The notes beneath the pieces were generated by a model that searched no databases, was not told where the DNA came from, and saw only the letters and a list, made by a program, of their open reading frames with translations. A program made the translations under genes and the position numbers. A DNA stretch of 64,000 nt from Calothrix brevissima NIES-22 (lineage in GTDB: Bacteria; Cyanobacteriota; Cyanobacteriia; Cyanobacteriales; Nostocaceae): assembly GCF_002367995.1 (NCBI RefSeq), contig NZ_AP018207.1, forward strand, positions 1,910,333 to 1,974,332, read 5' to 3'. Shown here piece by piece: positions 35,229 through 44,854 of the stretch. Position 1 is the first letter of the stretch, and the number at the start of each line of letters is the position of its first letter.

Positions 35229-35978
35229 CTATACACCCCCATACCGCCGTTCCCGTTGCTGGTAAGCAGACAAGGCGCGAGAGAATTCAATGCGGTCAAA
35301 ATCAGGCCATAAAGTATCAGTAATATACATTTCTCCATAAGCCATTTGCCAGAGGAGAAAATTAGATAGACGCATTTCGCCACTAGTGCGGATTAATAAA
35401 TCGGGGTCAGCAATCCCAGCTGTATATAAATGACGTTCAAATACGGCTTCATCAATTTCATCAGGTTGCAGTAGACCTTGCTGGACTTTTTGCGCGATCG
35501 CGCGACAAGCTTGTAAAATTTCTTGTCTGCCGCCATAATTTGTGGCAACTGTAAAGCGAATGCTGCGATTATCCTTAGTTTCTGCCATTGAACGGGAAAT
35601 TTCTTCCTGGAGCGATCGCGGTAGTGCATTCAAATTACCCACAAATTGAATTTGCACATTTTCCTCTACCATTTCCCGCAATTCTTGGCGTAACACTCTT
35701 TGGAATAAAGTCATCAAAAAATCTACTTCTTCCTGGGGTCTTTTCCAGTTTTCTGTGGAAAAAGCATAAGCTGTTAACGCCTGAATTCCCCAATCTTTGC
35801 AACAACGCAGTAAATCCTTCAGCGCGTCTACTCCCCGTTTATGACCCATAATTCGGGGTAGACCTTGACGTTTAGCCCATCGACCATTGCCATCCATAAT
35901 CACCGCAACGTGCTTGGGCAAAAGTTCTCGTTTTAAGCCAGGGGGCAAATCTTGTAATTGAGTTTGTTGTGCTGTCAT
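35229..35978 (-). CDS. uppS: Isoprenyl transferase (undecaprenyl diphosphate synthase)
   Basis: 249 residues. [20 protein letters not shown] contains the catalytic Asp (D29) and the phosphate-binding [34 protein letters not shown] and [18 protein letters not shown] are the further cis-prenyltransferase regions. It condenses isopentenyl diphosphate onto farnesyl diphosphate to make the lipid carrier for peptidoglycan and polysaccharides. The start overlaps the end of cdaA by four bases, so the two are translationally coupled. Confidence 0.96.
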   Translation of the reverse strand: MTAQQTQLQDLPPGLKRELLPKHVAVIMDGNGRWAKRQGLPRIMGHKRGVDALKDLLRCCKDWGIQALTAYAFSTENWKRPQEEVDFLMTLFQRVLRQELREMVEENVQIQFVGNLNALPRSLQEEISRSMAETKDNRSIRFTVATNYGGRQEILQACRAIAQKVQQGLLQPDEIDEAVFERHLYTAGIADPDLLIRTSGEMRLSNFLLWQMAYGEMYITDTLWPDFDRIEFSRALSAYQQRERRYGGV

Positions 35979-36898
35979 TTTTTATCTCGAGACGCGGTCG
36001 ATGGTAATCCGAATAACCGTGAAACTAGTGCTAATCCCTTAGTACTAATCTGACGACCCAAGCTTAACAAACCAGGCGCTACTGCTTCCCGATCCACTGT
36101 TGGGGATAATAGAGACTCTAGTGTCTCTTTCAATTTCCTAATCGTTAGGGGTCTATTTAGAATTCCCCGCTCCGCTAAGGAAATAGAACCAGTTTCTTCT
36201 GATACAACGACACAGATACAATTTTCGACACGCTCAGTAATTCCCATCGCTGCCCGATGGCGTGTACCCAACTGGCGCGAGGCTGTGCGTCCCGAAAGTG
36301 GTAAAATTATACCCGATGCGACAATCCGTGAGCCACGTATCAAAGTTGCCCCATCATGCAACAAAGTTTTTGGTTGAAATATTGTTTGGATTAATTCTTT
36401 AGTCACCTCAGCATTTAGCCTTACTCCTGGGACAGAAAAATCTCGCTCGTCAATGGGGCCTTTTGTTTCTAAAATTAATAAAGCGCCAATCCGATTTTTT
36501 GACAGTTCTTTGACAGCATCAACAATTTCATCAATGACACTATCGGATTTCGGCACTGCCAAACTGGATGGTTGAAATAACTGGCGGAATTCGCCACGAC
36601 CTAATTGTTCTAAAAATCGCCGGAATTCTGACTGTAGCGCCACCGCCATTGCTACCGCACAGCCAATTACTAATTTTTCTAATACGAAATTTAATAATGG
36701 TAGCCCCAATTTATTACTGAGTGCCGAAGCTAGCATCAAAATAATAAATCCCCGTACCATCCATAATGTACGACGCTCACTAATAATAACTAGGATCATA
36801 TATGTCAGCGCCAACACGAAGAAAATATCCAGAGTCCCAAGCAGCAAGGACTGCGACCATCCCAGGTTTGTCAGCCATTGCATCCACCAATTTCTCAT
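35975..36898 (-). CDS. cdaA: Diadenylate cyclase CdaA
   Basis: 307 residues from the ATG at 36898 (MRNWWMQWL); a longer frame begins at a TTG inside heptamer repeats and is unlikely. Three N-terminal membrane segments are followed by the DisA_N domain with DGA (182-184, [14 protein letters not shown]) and RHR (213-215, GTRHRAAMG), both needed to make c-di-AMP from two ATP. c-di-AMP controls potassium and osmotic balance. It is coupled to uppS downstream, with lysA next upstream on the same strand. The usual regulator CdaR is not adjacent. Confidence 0.94.
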   Translation of the reverse strand: MRNWWMQWLTNLGWSQSLLLGTLDIFFVLALTYMILVIISERRTLWMVRGFIILMLASALSNKLGLPLLNFVLEKLVIGCAVAMAVALQSEFRRFLEQLGRGEFRQLFQPSSLAVPKSDSVIDEIVDAVKELSKNRIGALLILETKGPIDERDFSVPGVRLNAEVTKELIQTIFQPKTLLHDGATLIRGSRIVASGIILPLSGRTASRQLGTRHRAAMGITERVENCICVVVSEETGSISLAERGILNRPLTIRKLKETLESLLSPTVDREAVAPGLLSLGRQISTKGLALVSRLFGLPSTASRDKK

Positions 36899-37055
36899 GA
36901 CATCTGGATTACTATTTTGCCTCGAAATACAGCGATCTAATAGTCCAGAGTCAATAGTCAACAGTCAAGAGTTGATCGATATCAACTCTGGACTTTGAGC
37001 TTTAGACCTTGGACTTTGGACTTTAGACTTTAGTCCTTGGATTTTAGATTTTAGA

Positions 37056-38441
37056 CTATTTTTTCAGTCTTTCTGGTAGGCAATCTTGTCGGATTAAGTC
37101 TTGATATGTTTCGCGCTGCAAAAACAAATTTGCTTCGCCGTTGGCAACCACAACTGCTGCCGGTCTGGACAAGCGATTGTAGTTAGATGCCATACTGTAA
37201 TTGTAAGCACCTGTTCCCATAACTACGAGAATATCCCCTGGTTCCGTTGTTGGTAGTTGGGCATTTTTAATTAAAATATCCCCGGATTCACAATGCTTAC
37301 CAGCAATTGTGACAGTTTCTGTTAAGGGAGCAGACATTTTATTAGCTACTACAGCTCGGTATTGTGACTGATAGGTAATTGGTCGGGGATTATCCGACAT
37401 ACCGCCATCAACAGCCACGTAGGTACGAATTTCGGGAACAACTTTAACTGAACCAATAGTGTAAGCCGTGACGCAAGCTGTGGCAACTAGCGATCGCCCT
37501 GGTTCACATAATAACTTAGGTAAAGGTAGATTCGCTTGAGTGCAGGCTGTTTGCACTACTTCACAAATCGCTTTCACCCATTCGTCAATGCTAGGAGGAT
37601 CGTCCGATTCTACGTACCGAATGCCTAAACCACCGCCGACATTTAACTCTGTCACATTTAAACCATACTTAGCTGCATCTTGCAACCACTGCACCATGAC
37701 AGCAGCTAAATCTTGATGGGGTTGACGCTCAAAAATTTGCGAACCGATATGAGCATGTAAACCTACGCAGTTCAACGCCGCAGTATGCTGACTGACAAAG
37801 GTAAAAACCGCATCTAAATCGTTGGGATCGAAACCAAATTTACTGTCTAAATGTCCTGTACGAATATATTCGTGGGTATGACACTCAATACCTGGTGTCA
37901 ATCGCAACATAATGCGGATTGGCCCAGAGTCGGCTAATTCCACCAAAGTCTTTAACTCATACCAGTTATCCACCACAATAGTGGCACCAGATTCAATAGC
38001 TAAAGTTAACTCAGAGCGAGATTTATTATTACCGTGGAGATAGATTTTTTCCGGGTTCATCCCCGCCGTCAGAGCGGTGTATAATTCTCCCCCAGATACA
38101 ACATCAATGCCTAACCCTTCAGACGCAACAATCGCGCAAATTGCTAGACAATTCCAAGCTTTAGAAGCATAAAGTACTTGAGATTCCCCTTGATAATATT
38201 GCTTGAAACCATCCCGATATTGCTGACAAGCCAAACGTAGGGTTTCTTCATCTAAAATATATAAAGGCGAACCAAACTGCTGCACCAGGGTTGTGATATC
38301 ACACCCACCAATTTCCAAGCAGCCATGACTATTTACTCTAGCCGTCAAGGGAAGGAGTTCTTGATTGGGCGAAGTGTTACGCCTTAAAGGTAAATATTGA
38401 CTACCAGCATGTTGAACCCCAATAGGGTGAGTCGATACCAT
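37056..38441 (-). CDS. lysA: Diaminopimelate decarboxylase
   Basis: 461 residues. The PLP Lys is K94 in LYASKAWNCLA. Other hallmarks are the HxGSQ block (GLHAHIGSQIFE), the glycine-rich phosphate loop NVGGGLGIRY, LLCEPGRSLVA, and the catalytic Cys region KHCESGDIL. It makes L-lysine from meso-diaminopimelate. The N-terminal 40 residues are an extension typical of cyanobacterial LysA. Upstream of cdaA-uppS on the same strand, separated by about 150 bp with degenerate heptamers (GGACTTTAGAC). The start is 39 bp from the divergent rimI gene. Confidence 0.96.
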   Translation of the reverse strand: MVSTHPIGVQHAGSQYLPLRRNTSPNQELLPLTARVNSHGCLEIGGCDITTLVQQFGSPLYILDEETLRLACQQYRDGFKQYYQGESQVLYASKAWNCLAICAIVASEGLGIDVVSGGELYTALTAGMNPEKIYLHGNNKSRSELTLAIESGATIVVDNWYELKTLVELADSGPIRIMLRLTPGIECHTHEYIRTGHLDSKFGFDPNDLDAVFTFVSQHTAALNCVGLHAHIGSQIFERQPHQDLAAVMVQWLQDAAKYGLNVTELNVGGGLGIRYVESDDPPSIDEWVKAICEVVQTACTQANLPLPKLLCEPGRSLVATACVTAYTIGSVKVVPEIRTYVAVDGGMSDNPRPITYQSQYRAVVANKMSAPLTETVTIAGKHCESGDILIKNAQLPTTEPGDILVVMGTGAYNYSMASNYNRLSRPAAVVVANGEANLFLQRETYQDLIRQDCLPERLKK

Positions 38442-38479
38442 AACTATAAGAGTTGTCCTTGTTCAAATTATGGGCGTGA

Positions 38480-39085
38480 GTGAGTCTCCCGATTCCCAGT
38501 TTACAAAGGGTTTGTAATCTTATTCAAATAAATGTGATTCCATTAGACTTAAAACTTCAACCACTGACATCAGAGGATCTGAGTGCAGTGCTAGAACTAG
38601 ATAAAGCCTGTTTTGGCGGACTTTGGACTTTAGAAGGCTACCAACGAGAGATGGATAGCCCTAACAGCGATTTGCTGGGTTTATTTTCCCCAGTCTCCAG
38701 CTTGAAGTTGCTAGGAATGGGTTGTTTTTGGTCAATTTTAGAAGAAGCCCACATCACAATTTTGGCAGTACATCCCCAATATCACTATCAAGGTTTGGGA
38801 CAAGCTTTACTTTATTCCCTGCTCAAGACAGCTAGCGATCGCGGTTTGGAGCGAGCCACCCTTGAAGTTAGGGCTTCCAACTTAGCGGCTATATCTTTAT
38901 ATCAAAAATTTGGCTTCAAAACAGCTGGCAGAAGGCGGCGTTACTATCAAGATAATGGCGAAGACGCTTTAATTCTGTGGCGTGGCGATCTCCAACAGCC
39001 CGAATTTCAACCCGCTTTACAGGAATGGGAAATCATGGTGAGCGATCGCCTGGCTAAATCCGCTTGGCAATTGGGATTTGCTTAA
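38480..39085 (+). CDS. rimI: Ribosomal protein-alanine N-acetyltransferase-like GNAT
   Basis: 201 residues from GTG 38480; a GTG at 38534 (VIPLDLKLQPL) would give a RimI-like start without the extra N-terminus. The GNAT features are ILAVHPQYHYQGLGQALL (acetyl-CoA loop), ATLEVRASNLAAISLYQKFGF and GRRRRYYQDNGEDALILW, matching RimI, which acetylates the N-terminal alanine of ribosomal protein S18. A C-terminal tail (QQPEFQPALQEWEIMV) is extra. Divergent from lysA. Confidence 0.88.
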   Translation: MSLPIPSLQRVCNLIQINVIPLDLKLQPLTSEDLSAVLELDKACFGGLWTLEGYQREMDSPNSDLLGLFSPVSSLKLLGMGCFWSILEEAHITILAVHPQYHYQGLGQALLYSLLKTASDRGLERATLEVRASNLAAISLYQKFGFKTAGRRRRYYQDNGEDALILWRGDLQQPEFQPALQEWEIMVSDRLAKSAWQLGFA

Positions 39086-39120
39086 TTGGGCATTGGGCAT
39101 TGGGCATTGGGTATTAGTAA

Positions 39121-39191
39121 TTTCCCCCTTGTCCCCCTTGTCTCCCTTGTCCCCCTTGTCTCCCTTGTCTCCCTTGTCTCCCTTGTCTCCC
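39121..39191. repeat. CCTTGTCTCC/CCTTGTCCCC tandem string
   Basis: About seven 9- to 10-bp C-rich units follow TGGGCATTGGGCAT repeats after rimI. Similar strings occur at about 6205-6250, 8624-8680 and 35165-35215. The rest of the gap to clpC (to 39580) is AT-rich and holds no gene that I can support. Confidence 0.7.
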
Positions 39192-39580
39192 TCCCCTTCA
39201 AGCCATCTTTATCAAAAAAACACATTTTCTTTAAAGAATTTTTATGAGTATTATTTATTTTTTTAAGATTTTAAATTTAAAAAACAAATAAAATATTCAT
39301 AATTCTTGACTTTGCTATCTACATGTGCTAAGAATAAATATTTGGAAGTGGTTGAAAAACAGACTTCCGGTGTTTTTTTGTGGGAAATTATCGCTAAAAA
39401 CGCTGGACATCTTGTTCTCCTCAGTACAACAGCCACACAAAAGTAGTAAATATTCGGGAATTACACCATCAACTTGGGTGATATCTCTAGGATGTCTTGA
39501 TTTTTTGATACAGATATCCTAAACCTTAGCCTGTGCTAAAATCAGCGTACCGGCACGACGCAGGTGATGGGAAAAATGCC

Positions 39581-42049
39581 ATGTTTGAACGCTTCACAGA
39601 AAAAGCTATTAAAGTAATCATGCTGGCCCAAGAAGAGGCCCGCCGTTTAGGCCACAATTTCGTCGGCACTGAGCAGATCCTCCTGGGTCTGATTGGTGAA
39701 GGGACGGGAGTGGCGGCCAAGGTGCTGAAATCAATGGGCGTCAATCTCAAAGACGCCCGAATTGAAGTAGAAAAAATCATAGGCCGGGGTTCAGGCTTTG
39801 TCGCGGTGGAAATTCCATTTACACCAAGGGCAAAGCGAGTTCTGGAACTATCCTTAGAAGAAGCGCGCCAATTAGGCCATAACTACATTGGCACCGAGCA
39901 TCTCCTGTTGGGCCTGATCCGGGAAGGGGAAGGTGTAGCAGCTAGGGTGCTAGAAAACCTCGGCGTGGATCTATCTAAGGTCAGAACCCAAGTCATTCGT
40001 ATGTTGGGAGAAACAGCCGAAGTTTCGCCGGGTGGCTCCTCCAGCCGTACCAAAACCCCAACTTTGGATGAATTTGGCTCAAACCTGACCCAAATGGCAA
40101 CGGACAACAAACTCGATCCAGTGGTGGGACGCGCCAAAGAAATCGAGCGAGTTATCCAGATTTTGGGACGCCGGACAAAAAATAACCCAGTGCTGATCGG
40201 CGAACCAGGGGTTGGTAAAACAGCGATCGCGGAAGGTCTAGCGAGCCGCATTGCCAACAAAGATGTCCCCGACATCCTGGAAGATAAGCGCGTAGTCACT
40301 CTGGATATCGGTTTGCTGGTAGCAGGTACCAAGTACCGGGGTGAATTTGAAGAACGCCTGAAGAAAATCATGGACGAAATTCGTCAGGCGGGTAACGTCA
40401 TTCTCGTGATTGACGAAGTACACACCCTGATTGGTGCAGGTGCAGCAGAAGGCGCAATCGACGCCGCAAATATCCTCAAACCAGCCTTGGCTAGAGGTGA
40501 ATTGCAGTGTATTGGCGCAACAACCCTCGATGAATACCGCAAACACATCGAGCGCGATGCAGCCTTAGAACGACGCTTCCAACCAGTCATGGTGGGCGAA
40601 CCCTCAGTTGATGAAACAATTGAGATTTTGTACGGTCTGCGCGATCGCTACGAACAACACCACAAGCTGAAAATCTCCGATGAAGCTTTAGTAGCGGCGG
40701 CGAAATTATCAGATCGTTATATTAGCGATCGCTATCTCCCAGACAAAGCCATCGACTTAATCGATGAAGCAGGTTCCAGAGTCCGGTTGATTAACTCCCA
40801 ATTGCCCCCTGCAGCCAAAGAGTTAGACAAAGAACTGCGCCAAATCTTAAAAGAAAAAGATGATGCAGTTCGCTCCCAAGACTTTGACCGAGCTGGGGAA
40901 TTGCGCGATCGCGAAATGGAAATCAAAGCCGAAATCCGGGCGATCGCTCAAAGCAAAACCAATGCTTCAGGTAACGAAGGTTTAGAACCCGTCGTTACAG
41001 AAGAAGACATCGCCCACATCGTCGCCTCCTGGACTGGCGTTCCGGTGAACAAACTCACCGAATCCGAATCCGAGAAGCTGTTGCACATGGAAGACACCTT
41101 ACATCAGCGTCTCATTGGTCAAGAAGATGCTGTCAAGGCCGTTTCCCGCGCAATTCGCCGCGCTCGTGTCGGTTTGAAGAATCCCAATCGACCAATCGCC
41201 AGCTTTGTCTTCTCAGGCCCCACTGGTGTTGGTAAAACCGAATTGGCAAAATCCTTGGCTTCTTACTTCTTCGGTTCCGAAGAAGCCATGATCCGTTTGG
41301 ATATGTCCGAATACATGGAGCGTCACACCGTCAGCAAACTGATCGGTTCGCCTCCAGGTTACGTTGGCTACAACGAAGGCGGTCAGCTAACCGAAGCAGT
41401 TAGACGCAGACCTTACACTGTGGTGCTATTCGACGAAATCGAAAAAGCCCACCCCGATGTCTTTAACATGCTGCTGCAAATTTTAGAAGACGGTCGCTTA
41501 ACCGATGCTAAAGGTCGCACCGTTGACTTTAAGAATACCTTGCTGATTTTGACATCTAACATCGGTTCTAAGGTCATTGAAAAAGGTGGTGGCGGTATCG
41601 GCTTCGAGTTTGCTGATGATGCTAGCGAATCGCAATACAACCGCATTCGCTCCTTGGTGAACGAAGAACTGAAGCAATACTTCCGTCCAGAATTCCTCAA
41701 CCGTCTAGACGAAATTATCGTCTTCCGTCAGTTGAGCAAGGCCGAGGTTACCGAAATCGCCGACATCATGCTCAAAGAAGTATTTGGTCGCCTGACCGAA
41801 AAAGGTATCACCTTAGAAGTCACCGACCGCTTCAAAGACCGCCTGATCCAAGAAGGCTACAGCCCCAGCTACGGCGCAAGACCATTACGCCGGGCAATTA
41901 TGCGCTTGTTAGAAGATAGCTTGGCTGAAGAGATTCTCTCTGGTCGCATTAAAGATGGCGATGTAGCGCTGGTTGACGTTGATGAAAACGGTAACGTTCA
42001 AGTCAGTTCACAACAGCGTCGCGAATTGTTATCTCAAGGCGTTGAGTAA
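39581..42049 (+). CDS. clpC: ATP-dependent Clp protease ATP-binding subunit ClpC
   Basis: 822 residues from [20 protein letters not shown]; 16 upstream in-frame codons are not typical. The N-domain has two Clp_N repeats ([19 protein letters not shown] and [19 protein letters not shown]). AAA1 contains [14 protein letters not shown], then a coiled middle domain (UVR-like, [16 protein letters not shown]). AAA2 contains [17 protein letters not shown]. It unfolds proteins for ClpP and is essential in cyanobacteria. Length and motifs are normal. A strong terminator follows; the retron lies beyond it on the opposite strand. Confidence 0.97.
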   Translation: MFERFTEKAIKVIMLAQEEARRLGHNFVGTEQILLGLIGEGTGVAAKVLKSMGVNLKDARIEVEKIIGRGSGFVAVEIPFTPRAKRVLELSLEEARQLGHNYIGTEHLLLGLIREGEGVAARVLENLGVDLSKVRTQVIRMLGETAEVSPGGSSSRTKTPTLDEFGSNLTQMATDNKLDPVVGRAKEIERVIQILGRRTKNNPVLIGEPGVGKTAIAEGLASRIANKDVPDILEDKRVVTLDIGLLVAGTKYRGEFEERLKKIMDEIRQAGNVILVIDEVHTLIGAGAAEGAIDAANILKPALARGELQCIGATTLDEYRKHIERDAALERRFQPVMVGEPSVDETIEILYGLRDRYEQHHKLKISDEALVAAAKLSDRYISDRYLPDKAIDLIDEAGSRVRLINSQLPPAAKELDKELRQILKEKDDAVRSQDFDRAGELRDREMEIKAEIRAIAQSKTNASGNEGLEPVVTEEDIAHIVASWTGVPVNKLTESESEKLLHMEDTLHQRLIGQEDAVKAVSRAIRRARVGLKNPNRPIASFVFSGPTGVGKTELAKSLASYFFGSEEAMIRLDMSEYMERHTVSKLIGSPPGYVGYNEGGQLTEAVRRRPYTVVLFDEIEKAHPDVFNMLLQILEDGRLTDAKGRTVDFKNTLLILTSNIGSKVIEKGGGGIGFEFADDASESQYNRIRSLVNEELKQYFRPEFLNRLDEIIVFRQLSKAEVTEIADIMLKEVFGRLTEKGITLEVTDRFKDRLIQEGYSPSYGARPLRRAIMRLLEDSLAEEILSGRIKDGDVALVDVDENGNVQVSSQQRRELLSQGVE

Positions 42050-42095
42050 GATTTAAAATTTCCGATTTGGGATAAAACTCAAATTTAAAAATGCA

Positions 42096-42129
42096 AACGG
42101 TAGAGTAGTAATTACTCTACCGTTTTTTT
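42096..42129 (+). terminator. Rho-independent terminator of clpC
   Basis: AACGGTAGAGTA pairs with TACTCTACCGTT around a short loop and is followed by seven T. It lies 47 bp after the clpC stop. In reverse it could also serve the convergent retron effector gene, though its T-run on that side is weaker. Confidence 0.9.
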
Positions 42130-42157
42130 GACTCTCTAAGGTAAAAAATCATTTAAA

Positions 42158-43087
42158 TTAATTGCTAGATATTTTACAAACTCTTTTGTATATCTCTTGT
42201 ACAAACCAGGATATTGCTTTTTGGATAGTCTCAAAATTTTCACTTGAATCGTATAATTTCTTTGCATAATATCCCAATTTATTTAGTTGTGAATCTAAAT
42301 CAGATTTACTCCCATGAGTCTTTAGATTTCTTAATTTATTCATATTCATTATTGTTAAATAATTTGCTTTTAGATGCTGCGTTTCCATATAGTTAGGTTT
42401 AATAATTTCAAAAAATATCTGAACTGATGCAGGAAGGCTTTCTCTTCGGATTTTTTCTATGTTTTTTCTATCAACGTAGATGCCACCAATGTTTTTTAAA
42501 TTTTCTGAGTTGATGGCAGAATTTGTTACAGTTACGCATATTTGCGGTAAATCCCAATTACTATTTTTTCGCTTATCATAAGATGATTTCACTCTATTAT
42601 AAGCTTCTAAAAATGATTTATTATTTTCATTAATATATTTATATTCTTCATCAAAAAGAACTTCGATTGCAGATTCTAAAGTATTACGAGCAGACTCACA
42701 AAAAGTTGTAATCTGCTTTTTATCTCGGCATTCAGCCATATCTTTACTATATTTTTTTAAGTTATCAACCCAAGATGAATAATTTGTATCCGTTATATAT
42801 GAATAATCAATATAATATTCATCTGGTATCTTTGACTGTTTCTGAGTTTTTTGAAAATTTTCTTTATCAGTGTTAATTGTGATGTTATCAATTGATTTAT
42901 TAGTTAATGCTTGTGTTTCAGATAACTTAAAAATTTGCTCTGATAGTTGTTTTATGTGACTAGAAAAATTCTCATTTAATCTAATAAATTGACAATTTAT
43001 TTCATTAGACAATAAATAAATATTACTTTTTATGTCCTGAATTTCTTGTTTTAATTCTTCATCCATATAATATCCAGCATTGTGCAT
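42158..43087 (-). CDS. Retron-associated putative HEPN RNase effector
   Basis: 309 residues. A first ATG at 43087 directly follows the RT stop codon (TAAATG); M8 is an alternative. The N-terminal 70 residues are a coiled coil (EELKQEIQDIKSNIYLLSN). A linker is followed by an alpha-helical region. Near the C-terminus, LRNLKTH (R253, N254, H258) is an RNxxxH motif in a helical context, the signature of HEPN ribonucleases, many of which are toxins. The gene is AT-rich. As the next gene to a retron RT it is likely the toxin kept inactive by the RT-msDNA complex. The HEPN assignment rests on one motif and helical character, so it is an inference. Confidence 0.6.
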   Translation of the reverse strand: MHNAGYYMDEELKQEIQDIKSNIYLLSNEINCQFIRLNENFSSHIKQLSEQIFKLSETQALTNKSIDNITINTDKENFQKTQKQSKIPDEYYIDYSYITDTNYSSWVDNLKKYSKDMAECRDKKQITTFCESARNTLESAIEVLFDEEYKYINENNKSFLEAYNRVKSSYDKRKNSNWDLPQICVTVTNSAINSENLKNIGGIYVDRKNIEKIRRESLPASVQIFFEIIKPNYMETQHLKANYLTIMNMNKLRNLKTHGSKSDLDSQLNKLGYYAKKLYDSSENFETIQKAISWFVQEIYKRVCKISSN

Positions 43088-44170
43088 TTAGACAATTGAC
43101 TGAGGTTTACTAATTTTAGTATAAAGCTCTAAATATTTTTTATAGATAGAATCATTTCTTCCCTTAACCATACCAATAAACTCTATTTTTCCCCGAAGTA
43201 CTTGTTGAAATTTTTGTTTATCCTTCGCGGGTAATCTGCTTTGAGATTCATACTTTTCTTGATACTCTTTTTCCACCGCCTCCAGCCCAAATTTAGCCCA
43301 AGCATGAAGCATAGCACGAACCTGACGCACATACCTTCTGTCAACATTAGGAAACAGATTAGTCGTTAATCCCGTTACTTCTTGATGATTACCTTTAACT
43401 TGCAGTCGATTTTTATGGGAATTTACCTCAAATCCATTTTCATTAATAATTGATAGTAATCTATTACCAATAAAAATTTTATCTACATCTTCTTCAGCTA
43501 CTATATATGCTAATTCTTCAGGGAACTTAGGTAAAGTTGTTGAAAAAGTAATATCGTCTGCATACCTTGTATAAGTCGCTTTGTACTCTTTCGCCAAACG
43601 CTGCAATTGACTATCCATCTTCGCACAAATCATATTAGTCACTATGGGTGAAGTTGGTGCGCCTTGAGGTAACTGATTGTTATGACAACAAATCTGTGCT
43701 AAAACTGTCGCTACATCTGGGTGTAAACCATAGGGTGTAGCCATAAACATACCCCTGACTCGACCAAAATTAATCGACGGGAAAAAATCAGTTAAATCAA
43801 GATTTAGAACATAGCGTTTTTTAGTATGAGCTTGAGCATTAGTTACAATATTTTTTTCTATTACAAACCCATGCACTGATGGTTTTATCTCATAAACTGT
43901 GTGTAATACTTGATTAAGTTTTGCCTGAATAATTTTAAGTGCAGTTATCGGAGTTGATATCTGACGCATCCCACCAGATTTTTTAGGAATCTCAAAAGTT
44001 TTATAACGTTGGTTAGGTTTAACAAGATATATATGATAAACAAGACGGGAATAGGAAACCTCTAAAAGGTCAGCTATATCCATTGGTTGTTTGAGAGAAT
44101 AAAATTTTTCTCGTAAATATTCAGGACTTTGCTTGAGAAGTAACTGAGAGTTTTTTTGCGCTTTGTCCAT
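43088..44170 (-). CDS. Retron reverse transcriptase
   Basis: 360 residues. Motif order: basic RT1 (IPKKSGGMRQIS, 61-72), the retron NAxxH motif (NAQAH, 111-115), the first catalytic Asp D125 (LNLDLTDFFPSI), LPQGAPTSPIVTN (167-179), the YADD box (203-206), and the retron VTG motif (265-267), followed by a C-terminal region of about 90 residues. These set it apart from group II intron and DGR RTs. It would reverse transcribe the adjacent msr-msd RNA to make a branched RNA-DNA. Its start is 19 bp downstream of the candidate ncRNA; the effector gene abuts its stop. Confidence 0.93.
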   Translation of the reverse strand: MDKAQKNSQLLLKQSPEYLREKFYSLKQPMDIADLLEVSYSRLVYHIYLVKPNQRYKTFEIPKKSGGMRQISTPITALKIIQAKLNQVLHTVYEIKPSVHGFVIEKNIVTNAQAHTKKRYVLNLDLTDFFPSINFGRVRGMFMATPYGLHPDVATVLAQICCHNNQLPQGAPTSPIVTNMICAKMDSQLQRLAKEYKATYTRYADDITFSTTLPKFPEELAYIVAEEDVDKIFIGNRLLSIINENGFEVNSHKNRLQVKGNHQEVTGLTTNLFPNVDRRYVRQVRAMLHAWAKFGLEAVEKEYQEKYESQSRLPAKDKQKFQQVLRGKIEFIGMVKGRNDSIYKKYLELYTKISKPQSIV

Positions 44171-44189
44171 AATGAATAATAAAAAAATA

Positions 44190-44326
44190 TCACTTACGGG
44201 TGTATTCTCGCCTATTCGGATAAGGAAAAGGAGTCAATTCAGAAGAACAGAATCCTCGTAAAGCTGACCGTGAAATACACCGTCGCAGGATCAACAACGG
44301 AAATCAATACCTATTCCCGCAAGTGA
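44190..44326 (-). ncRNA. Candidate retron msr-msd RNA
   Basis: On the minus strand, TCACTTGCGGG (44326-44316) and CCCGTAAGTGA (44200-44190) form an 11-bp a1/a2 stem with one G-U pair, bounding about 137 nt. Inside, GATCCT can pair with AGGATT, enclosing a hairpin GAC-GTG with CAC-GTC (44266-44284). Position just upstream of the RT, length and closing stem are as expected for an msr-msd. The branching G and the exact msr/msd border are not assigned; a covariance search would be needed. Confidence 0.7.
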
Positions 44327-44527
44327 TTGAGGTCGTTTGTCTAAGGAATCATTGCTTACAACTGATTCAGACTTACCTTTAGGTAATCTTACAAGTAAAC
44401 AGTCTCAAAGTGTTGCGTAAAAATGACTAAATTAGTGGTAGGTTGGGCTGAACAATCCAGAAATTCAACAAATCCCATTGGTAGCGTTGGGTTTCATGCC
44501 TTAGACAAAGTTATATAAATTTTTGTT

Positions 44528-44742
44528 TTCATCGTAAAGGAATATTACGCAGGTAATCTTTGGCATATCAAAATTGAACCAGATACTATGAATAGTTTTT
44601 CAAAAGCTTCTGCTGTAGACTTATTACAATTACGCGGGATGGCAGTACAACAATTCATGCATAAAATCAGAGAGGAGAATGTGCAACAGAAGTTATGGAG
44701 GAAATCGCTACAGCTATTGCGGTGGTAATCGAATATTCTTAA
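44528..44742 (+). pseudogene. MazF/PemK-like toxin remnant, frameshifted
   Basis: A frame reading GNLWHIKIEPDTMNSFSKAS then AVDLLQLRGMAVQQFMHKIREE is the C-terminal half of a MazF/PemK-type mRNA interferase. After a one-base shift it continues EVMEEIATAIAVVIEYS and stop. The N-terminal half is missing; upstream (44433-44507) is a decayed MITE-like GTAGGTTGGGCTG string. It is not functional. It may record an older toxin-antitoxin locus at the same site as the retron. Confidence 0.6.
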
Positions 44743-44854
44743 TCATTAGATTAAATATTAAATTAAAAACTATAATGTAAGCAATTTATACGACAAGACG
44801 CTCCGCATCTACTTATAAAATTTTGACTTGATATAGAATCAAATAGACAGCTAT

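Noticed and set aside
39078-39266. Short protein with LSPLSPLSP repeats after rimI
   Set aside because: It is the translation of TGGGCATT and CCTTGTCTCC intergenic repeats.
43088-44170. Group II intron or diversity-generating RT
   Set aside because: No maturase or endonuclease domain, no intron RNA domain V, no template/variable repeat; NAxxH and VTG motifs favour a retron.
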